From: Verrucomicrobiota bacterium
GTDB taxonomy: Bacteria; Verrucomicrobiota; Verrucomicrobiia; Chthoniobacterales; UBA10450
Assembly (NCBI GenBank): GCA_003218525.1
Contig: QHNU01000063.1
Location: forward strand, 1 to 12,559
Direction: 5' to 3'
DNA length: 12,559 nt
The notes beneath the pieces were generated by a model. That model was not told where the DNA came from and did no database searches. It saw only the letters and a program-made list of their open reading frames with translations. The translations under genes and the position numbers were made by a program. Below are positions 1 to 7,196 of the stretch, one piece after another. How positions within the stretch are numbered: the stretch's first letter is position 1; every line of letters starts with the position of its first letter.

Positions 1-880
1 AGACCGGACCGTCGGGGGAAAGCTCGTCCATGACCTCGGCGCGTCCCCCAAACGCGCCGACCGGTAATCCGCCGCCGATCACTTTACCGAGGGCGGTCAA
101 GTCGGGACGCACACCCGAGAGACCCTGCACGCCACCGGGGCCGACACGAAAACCGGTCATGACCTCGTCGAAAATTAAGAGTGCTCCATGTCGAGTACAC
201 TCTTCCCGCAGCTGCTCAAGGAAACCTTTTCGCGGGAAGAATAGTCCGGCGTTTGCTGGAATGGGCTCGAGAATGATTCCCGCGATGGCGCGCCGATTCT
301 TCCGGAAAGCTGCCCGCACGGCTTCGATGTTATTGAAAGGCAGCACGATTGTTTCTGCAGCAAATGATTTCGGGACGCCCGCACTGTCAGGATGACCGTG
401 CGTAAGCAACCCACTTCCTGCCTTGACGAGGAGAGAATCGACATGGCCGTGATAGCACCCTGCAAACTTGATAATCTTATCGCGTTTAGTGAAGCCGCGG
501 GCGAGGCGGACACACGCCATAGTCGCTTCGGTCCCACTGTTGACCATGCGCACTTTCTTGATTGCTGGCATCCAGGCGCAAATCAGCTCGGCCATTTCCA
601 CTTCCAGTGGATTGGGAATTCCAAAGCTCATTCCATTCCTAGCCGCTTCCGCGACAGCGTTGGTTACCACTTGAGGAGCGTGACCGAGAATCGCCGGGCC
701 CCACGTGCCGACGTAATCAATCAACTCGCGTCCATCGACGTCCCAGATGTGTGCGCCCTTGGCGCGGTCGACAAAGAATGGTTCGCCACCAACGCCACGA
801 AATGCGCGCACCGGCGAGTTCACGCCACCTGGAATTCGTCGGCGGGCGAGCGCGAACAGCTCGGATGATCTCGTCGTCAT
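1..880 (-). CDS. hemL: Glutamate-1-semialdehyde 2,1-aminomutase, N-terminal part (cut by window edge)
   Basis: This PLP-dependent enzyme converts glutamate-1-semialdehyde to 5-aminolevulinate in the cytoplasm, the second step of the C5 route to haem. The visible 293 residues begin MTTRSSELFALARRRIPGGV at the ATG at 880-878, and the gene runs off the window at position 1. The family is about 430 residues long, so about two thirds is present. Family marks are NSPVRAF (residues 21-27), the phosphate-binding SGTEAT (115-120), CYHGH (142-146), the cofactor Asp in FDEV (247-250), and the PLP Schiff-base lysine K266 in LGKVIGGGLPVGAFGG. No internal stop or lost catalytic residue is seen. The start has no Shine-Dalgarno sequence. 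It is transcribed divergently from the tRNA-Cys gene across a 111-base gap. Related class III aminotransferases are possible, but the motif spacing is typical of HemL. Confidence 0.96.
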   Translation of the reverse strand, partial: MTTRSSELFALARRRIPGGVNSPVRAFRGVGGEPFFVDRAKGAHIWDVDGRELIDYVGTWGPAILGHAPQVVTNAVAEAARNGMSFGIPNPLEVEMAELICAWMPAIKKVRMVNSGTEATMACVRLARGFTKRDKIIKFAGCYHGHVDSLLVKAGSGLLTHGHPDSAGVPKSFAAETIVLPFNNIEAVRAAFRKNRRAIAGIILEPIPANAGLFFPRKGFLEQLREECTRHGALLIFDEVMTGFRVGPGGVQGLSGVRPDLTALGKVIGGGLPVGAFGGRAEVMDELSPDGPV

Positions 881-951
881 TGTGACTTCAACTTATCCAG
901 ATGAAAAGAAAATCGAAGCCTGCAAACTGGACTGCGCTTCGCGCCGTCAAA

Positions 952-979
952 TTGACACCGCATCGAGCCACCTGATAGT
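952..979 (+). promoter_or_regulatory. Sigma-70-type promoter for tRNA-Cys
   Basis: A perfect -35 hexamer TTGACA (952-957) is followed after 16 bases by GATAGT (974-979, four of six matches to TATAAT). Transcription would start near 986, six bases before the mature tRNA 5' end. The -35 is the right half of an 11-base perfect inverted repeat, GTCAA-A-TTGAC (946-956). The left half read on the minus strand gives TTGACG, which could be a -35 for hemL, but no good -10 follows at the right distance on that strand. Confidence 0.6.
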
Positions 980-991
980 TTCGCTCCGCTG

Positions 992-1063
992 GGCGGGGTA
1001 GCCAAGTGGTAAGGTCGCGGTCTGCAAAACCGCTATTCGCGGGTTCGATTCCCGCCCCCGCCT
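992..1063 (+). tRNA. tRNA-Cys (anticodon GCA)
   Basis: A full cloverleaf can be folded by hand. The acceptor stem GGCGGGG (992-998) pairs with CCCCGCC (1056-1062). The anticodon stem GCGGT (1017-1021) pairs with ACCGC (1029-1033) around the loop CTGCAAA, giving anticodon GCA at 1024-1026. The T arm is GCGGG-TTCGATT-CCCGC (1039-1055). The D arm is short (GCC at 1001-1003, GGT at 1013-1015). The discriminator base is T1063; U73 is the known identity element of tRNA-Cys. The 3' CCA is not encoded, so it must be added by nucleotidyltransferase. Confidence 0.97.
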
Positions 1064-1194
1064 CGAATTTACCCGGCCCATGAGCAGCTCGTCCGGATGC
1101 TCAATCTGGCCTAAGAGAACCGAAGCGGGACCAGCGAACGCACAAAGATCATCCAGCAAAACTGTAGTGCGCCGAAACTAAAGAATAGGCCCGA
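1064..1194. other. Non-coding stretch after tRNA-Cys
   Basis: Between the tRNA 3' end and the stop of the doubtful minus-strand ORF I see no coding sequence with protein-like composition and no hairpin followed by a T run. One weak stem exists (GAGCA near 1083 with TGCTC near 1103), but it has no terminator character. If the small ORF at 1195-1434 is not real, the empty stretch extends to 1467, about 400 bases. Confidence 0.4.
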
Positions 1195-1434
1195 TTATCG
1201 TGAACGCGCTGGCGTCTGTGCTCGTGGCCAGGCACTAGTTGAATCGTTTCCAATGAGCGCCCAATGTCCATGGGATGGCGGCATTGCTCGTACCGGAAAC
1301 GGCGGGTGCAAAACCGCATAAACGTTCGCTGATGCGACGATTGCCAGAGCAGCAATTAACGCCGCCACGCGATAGCGGCGCCTGCTGGCCAGGAACTCGC
1401 TCGCGCAGCTTAAACGCGCTGTTTTCACGCGCAC
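1195..1434 (-). CDS. Possible small single-pass membrane protein (doubtful)
   Basis: This 79-residue ORF has a GTG start (1434-1432) and no recognised family. It begins 33 bases after the stop of the four-helix membrane protein gene on the same strand, so the two could be co-transcribed. Residues about 22-42 (RYRVAALIAALAIVASANVY) form one convincing hydrophobic segment preceded by Arg-rich sequence, as expected for a signal anchor. The tail is rich in Pro, His and Trp with no motif I know. It is in the same reading frame as the upstream gene, separated from it only by one TAA and twelve codons, so it might also be a relic of a longer ancestral protein. The GTG start and missing ribosome-binding site keep confidence low. 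Confidence 0.35.
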   Translation of the reverse strand: MRVKTARLSCASEFLASRRRYRVAALIAALAIVASANVYAVLHPPFPVRAMPPSHGHWALIGNDSTSAWPRAQTPARSR

Positions 1435-1467
1435 TGATATTGCATCAAGCGTGCCAGTTCTTTGAAA

Positions 1468-1887
1468 TTATGACCTTATCCACCAGGCCGTGATGACGCA
1501 GGCCAGAATCGAAGTCGTTAACCAGTCGATGACCTGACCGAGCACGATCATTGAGTGCATTCGAATGTAAATCGCACTTTCAATTGCAACGGGCGCAGCC
1601 ATGGCCATCCAAATGACAGCGGCAAATCGGAACGCACCAACGATCCCGCCGGAAAACCAACCAACGTGGAAACGCGCCACAAAAACGTAGAGCACGGCGA
1701 TTGCAATTGCCGAAAGCACTCGCACGAGGCTGGAAAGCGCGTAATTGCGTGGCCCTTCGGCTCGCCAGATTTCAGGGGTGGAGCGTTGGTAACGATGGAA
1801 AATTACACCCATCCAGAGCCAACTCGTAAAAACGGAGATGATACCGGCAATTAATCCGGGCACGAAAGCTGCGCGCGGGATGTCCAT
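1468..1887 (-). CDS. Four-helix integral membrane protein, DUF1761-like
   Basis: This 139-residue protein is almost wholly membrane-embedded. I see four hydrophobic segments at about residues 8-30, 49-71, 78-100 and 112-136, separated by short loops that hold its few charged residues (HRYQRSTPEIWRAEGPRN at 31-48). Layout and size resemble small DUF1761-type membrane proteins of unknown function; that family name is from general resemblance only. No catalytic motif is visible. The ATG at 1887-1885 starts just before the first helix. The upstream sequence has no Shine-Dalgarno element. It is transcribed away from gspF across an 89-base gap and is probably unrelated to secretion. Function unknown. 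Confidence 0.75.
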   Translation of the reverse strand: MDIPRAAFVPGLIAGIISVFTSWLWMGVIFHRYQRSTPEIWRAEGPRNYALSSLVRVLSAIAIAVLYVFVARFHVGWFSGGIVGAFRFAAVIWMAMAAPVAIESAIYIRMHSMIVLGQVIDWLTTSILACVITAWWIRS

Positions 1888-1915
1888 GAACGAGAAAGTT
1901 TGCTCAGATTAGCGA

Positions 1916-1945
1916 TTGTTAGCCGCGCTGGCGAGACTGTTTACT
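1916..1945 (+). promoter_or_regulatory. Weak candidate promoter for the gspF arm
   Basis: TTGTTA (1916-1921, four of six to TTGACA) lies 18 bases before TTTACT (1940-1945, four of six to TATAAT), which would give a leader of about 25 bases before the gspF ATG. A second possible -10, GATAGT at 1961-1966, matches the hexamer used before tRNA-Cys but has only a poorly spaced -35. Some promoter must lie in the 89-base gap between the divergent genes; which hexamers are used is uncertain. Confidence 0.25.
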
Positions 1946-1976
1946 GCATGGGCGCATCGCGATAGTTTCCAACAAT

Positions 1977-3263
1977 ATGCCGGAGTTCGCTTACAAAGCG
2001 CGAAACGCGCAAGGTGGCCTGGTAGAAGGTGTCGTGAACTGCCCCGACCGAAGCGTCGCCATTCGCGAGATTGAACAGCAGAATTGTATCCCGATTAGAA
2101 TCGAACCTGTGGGGGCGAGTCCCATTACCGCCCCGATAGCGACAGCTCGGCCGTTTATTCCAAAGGTTTTTAACCGAAGCGCAAGCGATCTCGACGATTT
2201 CTCGCCACGGTCGCTCAAAGTTCCGCATAGTCAGTTACTCGTCTTCACTGAACAGCTTGCGCATCTACTACAAGCCGGAATGACGCTCGATGAGGGCCTC
2301 TCTGTCTTGGAAAAACGGTTGAGACATCCGCGCGTGCAGCAGATGACGCGGGCCTTGCATCAAGCGCTGGTTGATGGTCGAAGTTTTTCGCAAGCGCTGC
2401 GCGAGTTTCCCCGCATTTTCCCTCCGCTCTATGTGAACCTGGTGGCGGCGGGTGAAGCCAGCGGCGCACTTCCGGAAATCCTGATGCGTCTGGTGAACCA
2501 TTTGACGCAAGCGAAGAATCTGCGCGATCGGGTCCAACAAGCATTAATTTATCCGGCATTTTTGGCCGTGGCCGGTGCCGGGCTCATCACCGTGTTCATC
2601 ACGTTCATGGTGCCGCAGCTCACGCAGTTCATGTCACAGAATGGCGGCGCACTACCGTTACCAACGCGCATCCTCATGGAGGTGCATCACCTGATTACAA
2701 CCTATTGGTGGCTTTTGCTTCTGTTCGGCATCGCTGCAATCGCTCTTTGGCGCGCATTTGTTCGAACCGACGAAGGGCGAACGGCTTGGGATCGATTTCG
2801 ATTGAACATTCCCGGCTACGGTCGCGTTATTCGTCATAGTTATTATGCCCAATTTTCGCGCACCCTCGGAACGCTGACGGAAAACGGCATTCCACTCTTG
2901 CGTTCGCTCGACCTAATTTCGGAGATTGCGGACAACCGATATATCGAGAAGAAGCTGGCGGAGGTGCGACGCGCGGTGGTCGATGGCGCGCACCTGTCCG
3001 CGGCGCTTGCGGCACAGAATCTGTTTCCCGATCTGCTAACTGATATGATGGCAGTTGGCGAACAGACGGGGCACTTTGCCCAGACCATGATGACAATCGC
3101 TGATGTTTATGAACGAGAACTTGATCGGACTGTTACAATCACTTCCTCGCTGATTGCGCCGGTCATTATAATTATTATCGCCATCATTGTGGGTTTTGTT
3201 GTATACAGCATTCTCTCCGCCGTTTTCGAAATGACGCATAGTTTGCAGTTCCGGACCCGGTGA
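1977..3263 (+). CDS. gspF: Type II secretion inner-membrane platform protein GspF
   Basis: GspF is the polytopic inner-membrane core of the T2SS (homologue of PilC in type IV pili). It couples the cytoplasmic ATPase to pseudopilus assembly. The 428-residue product has the family length and opens with the usual MPEFAYKARNAQG. Two T2SSF repeats are clear. The first holds LAHLLQAGMTLDEGL (94-108) and AAGEASGALPE (157-167). The second holds the equivalent LTENGIPLLRSL (300-311) and AVGEQTGHFAQ (359-369). Membrane helices lie at about 190-213, 242-262 and 391-415, the normal three. No Shine-Dalgarno sequence precedes the ATG. It opens the plus-strand arm and is followed after 20 bases by an unknown exported protein and then gspG. 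PilC is the alternative, but the neighbouring GspG-M set favours a T2SS role. Confidence 0.95.
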   Translation: MPEFAYKARNAQGGLVEGVVNCPDRSVAIREIEQQNCIPIRIEPVGASPITAPIATARPFIPKVFNRSASDLDDFSPRSLKVPHSQLLVFTEQLAHLLQAGMTLDEGLSVLEKRLRHPRVQQMTRALHQALVDGRSFSQALREFPRIFPPLYVNLVAAGEASGALPEILMRLVNHLTQAKNLRDRVQQALIYPAFLAVAGAGLITVFITFMVPQLTQFMSQNGGALPLPTRILMEVHHLITTYWWLLLLFGIAAIALWRAFVRTDEGRTAWDRFRLNIPGYGRVIRHSYYAQFSRTLGTLTENGIPLLRSLDLISEIADNRYIEKKLAEVRRAVVDGAHLSAALAAQNLFPDLLTDMMAVGEQTGHFAQTMMTIADVYERELDRTVTITSSLIAPVIIIIIAIIVGFVVYSILSAVFEMTHSLQFRTR

Positions 3264-3283
3264 GATAGCATCCGCCGATTTTC

Positions 3284-4336
3284 ATGCGTCACCGCATTGT
3301 TCCCTTGATCTTAGTCGGCGCCACGCGTCTCGCTTTCGCGCAAGAAGCATTCGACCACAGTCCGACGCCCTCGGCTCCAAGTCCGCCGAGCGCACTTGGC
3401 AGCGCGTGGCTCGACCTGCGCCAAACAGCCAAGCCAGGGTCTATTCAAGCCGTGCCGGCTTGGGTCGAGTCGGTTTCGTTAGTCGCTGCTGACCCAAAAT
3501 CCAGTACTGCCTCCACTGTGTTTCGGATTCGCTTAAACAAACCCGGCGACGCTCAAAGCGTTCTCTTTTTCCGTTTATTCTTTGACGATAAACCGGACTC
3601 ACAACCGGAAGTTATAGCGTGGGACGAATCGGGCTCGCAATTATTGCGATCGGGTCCACTCGGGGGCGGAATTGATCTGGACAGTTCTGAGTCGGTCATG
3701 ATTCCGATGCACGGCATTGCCACCATTGACGTGGAGGTGCCGGGAGATGGGGCGACAGTGCGTGGCGCCTATCTTGAATGGATGACCAGCGGCGAACTGG
3801 TTCACGCCGCAAGCGCCGGCACACAAGATTCGGTACCGCAACCGTTTTCTCTGACCACTCGGTTGCGTGCCCCGACGCAGGATTCCGAACAGTTTGGAAC
3901 TGTCACCGCCAGCCTTGCTGCTGATCCGATTCGGATCGGGTCCGCGTCTGATCAGGCAGCCATGTTCCAATTCGGGATAGAATCACAACCGTTGCTCGCG
4001 CTAGTCAGCTTTGAAATTGCGGGGCCACGCATCGATTCACCACCGGAAGTGATTATTAATGGCGTGAATGCCGGCGCTGTCTCGCTCGCCCTGCCGGAAC
4101 TCGCTGACCCCGCTTATCGCGGCGAGATGCATACCTTCATGAATGAGATGCAATTCCAGTACACTGGCTGGGTGCGGGCCCAGAAGATCGTGCCATTAGC
4201 GTCCCTCCAGGTCGGCGCCAACAATATCGCCATTGTCACTGGGCCCAATGGAGGTGCGTCCGTCATCCGTTCCACCCAAATTCAGCTCAAGTACCTTTGG
4301 GATAAATCGGATTATATTTTGAAACCGGAACACTAA
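3284..4336 (+). CDS. Unknown exported protein encoded between gspF and gspG
   Basis: This 350-residue protein has no family I can name. The N-terminus (MRHRIVPLILVGATRLAFA) is a signal peptide with probable cleavage after AFA at residue 19, followed by a Pro/Ser-rich linker (about 22-40). Two beta-rich regions follow. Residues about 55-175 read like a beta-sandwich. Residues about 205-345 resemble a galactose-binding-like jelly roll, with PPEVIINGVNAGAVSL (253-268), PELADPAYRG (271-280) and a late turn SLQVGANNIAIVTG (307-320). It lacks cysteines and further membrane segments, so it is probably soluble in the periplasm or secreted. It lies 20 bases after gspF and about as close before gspG, so it should be co-expressed with the secretion machine. 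It could be a lineage-specific accessory part or a substrate; the sequence does not decide. Confidence 0.85.
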   Translation: MRHRIVPLILVGATRLAFAQEAFDHSPTPSAPSPPSALGSAWLDLRQTAKPGSIQAVPAWVESVSLVAADPKSSTASTVFRIRLNKPGDAQSVLFFRLFFDDKPDSQPEVIAWDESGSQLLRSGPLGGGIDLDSSESVMIPMHGIATIDVEVPGDGATVRGAYLEWMTSGELVHAASAGTQDSVPQPFSLTTRLRAPTQDSEQFGTVTASLAADPIRIGSASDQAAMFQFGIESQPLLALVSFEIAGPRIDSPPEVIINGVNAGAVSLALPELADPAYRGEMHTFMNEMQFQYTGWVRAQKIVPLASLQVGANNIAIVTGPNGGASVIRSTQIQLKYLWDKSDYILKPEH

Positions 4337-4355
4337 TCCCTTGTCTAAACTCTTA

Positions 4356-4766
4356 ATGCGAAAACAACGAGGCGGTTTCACCTTGCTCGAGATTATGCTC
4401 GTGGTGACGATTATCGCACTACTGATGGGCGCGGCGATTTACAAGCTCGCCGGCAACGTTGAAGTAGGCCGACGGGTGCGGGTGCAAGGCGACATTCAAG
4501 CCCTCAACACCCAGTTGCGATTGTATCAAAGTCTCAATGGATTTTATCCCACCACTGAGCAAGGATTGCAGGCGTTGGTCACCCCTCCCAGCTCCGAACC
4601 AAGACCATCTCGCTGGACTCAATTAATGAATGAAGTCCCAAAAGATCCCTGGAACACTCCCTACGTTTACCTGTGTCCCGGTCGCACAAATTCTACGGGC
4701 TACGATCTTTATTCGGCCGGGCCGGACCGGATACCGGACACGCCGGACGACGATTCGGGTCAATAA
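4356..4766 (+). CDS. gspG: Major pseudopilin GspG
   Basis: GspG forms the shaft of the T2SS pseudopilus after cleavage by prepilin peptidase. The chosen ATG gives the short leader MRKQRGG followed by FTLLEIMLV: cleavage after G7, mature Phe+1 and the essential Glu+5 (E12), then a hydrophobic helix to about residue 30. An in-frame TTG at 4341 would add five residues but is less likely. The C-terminal domain carries the GspG signature LNGFYPTTEQGLQALVTPP (60-78), KDPWNTPYVYLCPG (96-109) and the calcium-loop-like SAGPDRIPDTPDDD (120-133). At 136 residues it has normal family length, though the loop is Pro/Asp-rich and the protein ends soon after it. It is the last gene of the plus arm; its stop is 12 bases from the stop of the converging minus-strand operon. 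Confidence 0.95.
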   Translation: MRKQRGGFTLLEIMLVVTIIALLMGAAIYKLAGNVEVGRRVRVQGDIQALNTQLRLYQSLNGFYPTTEQGLQALVTPPSSEPRPSRWTQLMNEVPKDPWNTPYVYLCPGRTNSTGYDLYSAGPDRIPDTPDDDSGQ

Positions 4767-4778
4767 AGGGTCAGTACG

Positions 4779-5411
4779 CTACTCTTGCGTCTCCGGTGGA
4801 GGAACATTCGGAATTGGTGGTACTGCATTGGGGTTCCGTTGGATCACTCCACGGACGTGAGGACGATTTTGCGTTGCTGGTGGCGAAATGGGTTGCGGCG
4901 GCGGCAAACTTGGTATCGGCGCAGGCTTAATAAAATTCTGAGGCGGATTGATGCCGGGAACAACTCCGCCGGGCGCCTGCGCAATCGGACCGGGTGCAGG
5001 ATTTTGCGCAGGCTGGGTCAATAACGCCTGATTGAATGTCAATGAGGCGTATTTGCCATCCTTAGTGATCGTTACCTTGGTTGCACCGACCCGGTCGGAC
5101 CATTCGATACTCGCGATGGCATACCCGTCGACCGGCATTTTGGTGGTGAGATATTTTTTAAAGTTCTTATCACTGGCAGATGCAATCGTCACCAGGTCGC
5201 CGTCCGGCGATCGTGCGGCGTTGGCAACATAAAGATCCTTCGCAAAATCAGGGCTGGCTCCCGCGGCCGGTGCGGTGGCAATAGCAAAGGGTGATCGATT
5301 TAACATGGCTTGATAGCGGTTGAAATCGGATCGCTTCGGCAGTCCGTCGTCAGCCTCTGCAGCAAAAGCACAAACGAACGTCATCAACGTTATTATCAAG
5401 ACAGGTTTCAT
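4779..5411 (-). CDS. GspC-like (PilP-like) periplasmic connector protein of the T2SS
   Basis: This 210-residue product ends the minus-strand operon. The ATG at 5411 overlaps the gspM stop in an ATGA, which fixes the start against a longer version opening further upstream. A signal sequence (MKPVLIITLMTFVCAFAAEA) is followed by FNRYQAMLNRSPFAIA (30-45), which resembles the short 'RnpF/RSPF' linker that begins the homology region of GspC and PilP. A compact beta-rich domain follows at about 58-128, including SIEWSDRVGATKVTITKDGK (101-120). The last 75 residues are Pro/Gln/Asn-rich, probably an extended linker. In GspC and PilP this region contacts the secretin, so I infer a connector role. Unlike classical GspC, the only hydrophobic segment looks cleavable, so it may be periplasmic rather than anchored. 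No PDZ domain is present. Confidence 0.7.
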   Translation of the reverse strand: MKPVLIITLMTFVCAFAAEADDGLPKRSDFNRYQAMLNRSPFAIATAPAAGASPDFAKDLYVANAARSPDGDLVTIASASDKNFKKYLTTKMPVDGYAIASIEWSDRVGATKVTITKDGKYASLTFNQALLTQPAQNPAPGPIAQAPGGVVPGINPPQNFIKPAPIPSLPPPQPISPPATQNRPHVRGVIQRNPNAVPPIPNVPPPETQE

Positions 5412-5965
5412 TTTGATTTTCCGACGTTGGCTGGCGCATACCAACGCGCGATTTTGAATTTACCACGCATTTGTGTCGGATCAGCTGGATCGATCATGAC
5501 GTTGACGCTTTCAAACACGATGAACGACTCCGGACTCTGCACATCGTAAAGAAAATGAACGAGCTCCTGCCACGGACTCTTCATTTCAATCGATGCAAAA
5601 ACAGACTGGTAAGTGGCATTCGTTTCGCCATTACCGATCGCTGGATTTTCAATCAGTAGTTTATACTTGCTGGCAACTTGCTTGAGCTGATCGAGTAACG
5701 CCGAGGCATCACTTGCACCATGATAAGCCGGCTGATGTTCGCGTAACCACTTCTCCCGCTTCGCCCAAAGATCGCCCTCGCGCATGTAGACGACTTGTTC
5801 GTTCCGAGCAAGTTTTCGCGTCGCCACCACGCGGCGCGAATTAGAGATGGCATCGAGCAGCCAGCTCCACAAAAATAAGTTTATGAGGGCAAAAACAACT
5901 CCGCCGACAAGCAAAGCGAGGATGCGTTCACGCTGATTCAGTCTTTCAATAAATCGCCTGATCAT
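5408..5965 (-). CDS. gspM: T2SS assembly-platform protein GspM (PilO-like)
   Basis: GspM is a bitopic inner-membrane protein that pairs with GspL and stabilises the assembly platform. The 185-residue product has a short cytoplasmic N-terminus (MIRRFIERLNQRERILA), one membrane helix at about 15-36, a charged helical stretch at about 40-75 likely to form a coiled coil, and a periplasmic ferredoxin-like domain (about 85-180, with SVFASIEMKSPWQELVHFLY at 121-140). This matches the GspM/PilO plan in order and length. Sequence identity in this family is low, so the call rests on topology and on its place directly after gspL. Its ATG overlaps the gspL stop (ATGA), and its own stop overlaps the start of the next gene in the same way. 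Confidence 0.85.
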   Translation of the reverse strand: MIRRFIERLNQRERILALLVGGVVFALINLFLWSWLLDAISNSRRVVATRKLARNEQVVYMREGDLWAKREKWLREHQPAYHGASDASALLDQLKQVASKYKLLIENPAIGNGETNATYQSVFASIEMKSPWQELVHFLYDVQSPESFIVFESVNVMIDPADPTQMRGKFKIARWYAPANVGKSK

Positions 5966-7176
5966 CGGGGTTTCCCTTCCAATCGGAACTGCGCATGATC
6001 GTTCTGAAGTATCCGCGGCGCTTGCATGTCGAAAATGAAATTTTGCAATCCGGGATTCTTTTTCACTTTGTCACTGAACTGGTAAGCGAGGGTGGCGTGA
6101 CTCGCTTCCCCCTCGATCGAAATCTGCCTGGCGGATTGATCGTAAGCGGTAATGCGCACGTCCGCCGAAGGCAGACTCTCAAACAGGTGTAACAAAATTT
6201 CGATCGGGTAAAAATGGGGATCGATTGCCGGGGAAAGCGTTTTCCAGTTTGCTGCGGCGGCGCGCACGAAGGCGGTGCGTGGATTGTCGCGAGCGATGGC
6301 AGCGTCAAGCTGTCGTTGGCGGATTTGCAAATAGATCAATTGAAGAAAAGCGAGCGCCAGGATGCCGACGTAAACTGCACCCACCAACATCATGCGTTTG
6401 CGCCATTGTCCTCGGCGCGCGCGACGCGATCGTTGGTCACGCCAAGCTTGTGGGAGTAAATTGAGACCGGTTGGCGCCGGCGGTGTTTCGATCCCAACCA
6501 GATCGGTGCGGGTGGCGAGCGCACGCTCTATTTCTTCACGCAGCTCGAAACATTTTTCATCCAGTAAGACGGTCTGGAAAGAAGCATCGATACCTTGTAA
6601 TTCAGCGCTGAGCGCAAGTTGCGGCAGTTCCACCTCCAACCGCGCGGCGGCTCCGCCCTCAACGGTGCGAGCAAAACTAAGCTTTCCGTTTTCCGAAATG
6701 GCAGAGATCAGTGCGCCCACTTCGGGATAAATGAACAAGGTACAGCCTTTTTCGGCGTGAGTGGCAAGCCGTTGCGCGGCATAAACGGTCACGGCTGACG
6801 GGATGACATCCCGATTCAATAGCGGAGCAGCGATTTCGGCGAGACGCTTATTTTGCACCGCGACGGCCGATATAACGCATTCGCCGTTGGCCTGATCGAT
6901 AATTTCGAAATCGCTCGTTACCTCATCGGCCGAGAATGGAAGAGCCTTCTCGATTTGAATACGGACCATCTCACGGAGTTCTGCGCCCTCCACATTGGGC
7001 AGGCGTATTCTTTGTGCCAAAACCGCCGAAACAGGCAACGCCAGGACGAAATCGTCTGCCGCGGTAAGGGCTAGGGCTGCTTCGTCCAGGCTTGCAAAGC
7101 CGCGAACTCGCCAGGCTCCAGACTCGGTGCCAGGACTAATTAAAGTCCATCCCTCTGCGCCGGGAACGAGAAACAT
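5962..7176 (-). CDS. gspL: T2SS assembly-platform protein GspL (actin-like cytoplasmic domain plus periplasmic domain)
   Basis: GspL links the secretion ATPase to the platform; it corresponds to a fusion of PilM and PilN. With the ATG at 7176 the protein has 404 residues and opens MFLVPGAEGWTLI, the usual first strand. A GTG at 7212 would add 12 residues and overlap gspK by 16 bases; the sequence does not settle this. The cytoplasmic part (about 1-240) is actin/PilM-like, with REMVRIQIEKALPFSADEV at about 68-86. LNLLPQAWR (about 239-247) and an Arg-rich stretch precede one membrane helix at about 262-283. The periplasmic remainder (about 290-404) is PilN-like, including SADVRITAYDQSARQISIEG. 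Length and topology fit the family. It lies between gspK and gspM, with an ATGA overlap to gspM. Confidence 0.88.
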   Translation of the reverse strand: MFLVPGAEGWTLISPGTESGAWRVRGFASLDEAALALTAADDFVLALPVSAVLAQRIRLPNVEGAELREMVRIQIEKALPFSADEVTSDFEIIDQANGECVISAVAVQNKRLAEIAAPLLNRDVIPSAVTVYAAQRLATHAEKGCTLFIYPEVGALISAISENGKLSFARTVEGGAAARLEVELPQLALSAELQGIDASFQTVLLDEKCFELREEIERALATRTDLVGIETPPAPTGLNLLPQAWRDQRSRRARRGQWRKRMMLVGAVYVGILALAFLQLIYLQIRQRQLDAAIARDNPRTAFVRAAAANWKTLSPAIDPHFYPIEILLHLFESLPSADVRITAYDQSARQISIEGEASHATLAYQFSDKVKKNPGLQNFIFDMQAPRILQNDHAQFRLEGKPR

Positions 7177-7196
7177 TTTGCTAGGTGCGTTAATAA

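Noticed and set aside
392..868. 158-codon plus-strand frame opposite hemL
   Set aside because: The minus strand carries an uninterrupted HemL with all motifs; the plus-strand translation has no recognisable composition or motif.
1083..1103. Possible hairpin after tRNA-Cys as a terminator
   Set aside because: Only five base pairs with an 11-base loop and no T run; not a credible intrinsic terminator.
3121..3263. Low-complexity ATTATTAT-like stretch near the gspF end as a regulatory or repeat element
   Set aside because: It encodes the Ile-rich third membrane helix of GspF, which fully explains the base pattern.
5412..5444. Eleven-codon extension of the GspC-like gene
   Set aside because: It would precede a good signal peptide with a basic non-signal stretch and overlap gspM by 37 bases; the ATGA start at 5411 is preferred.
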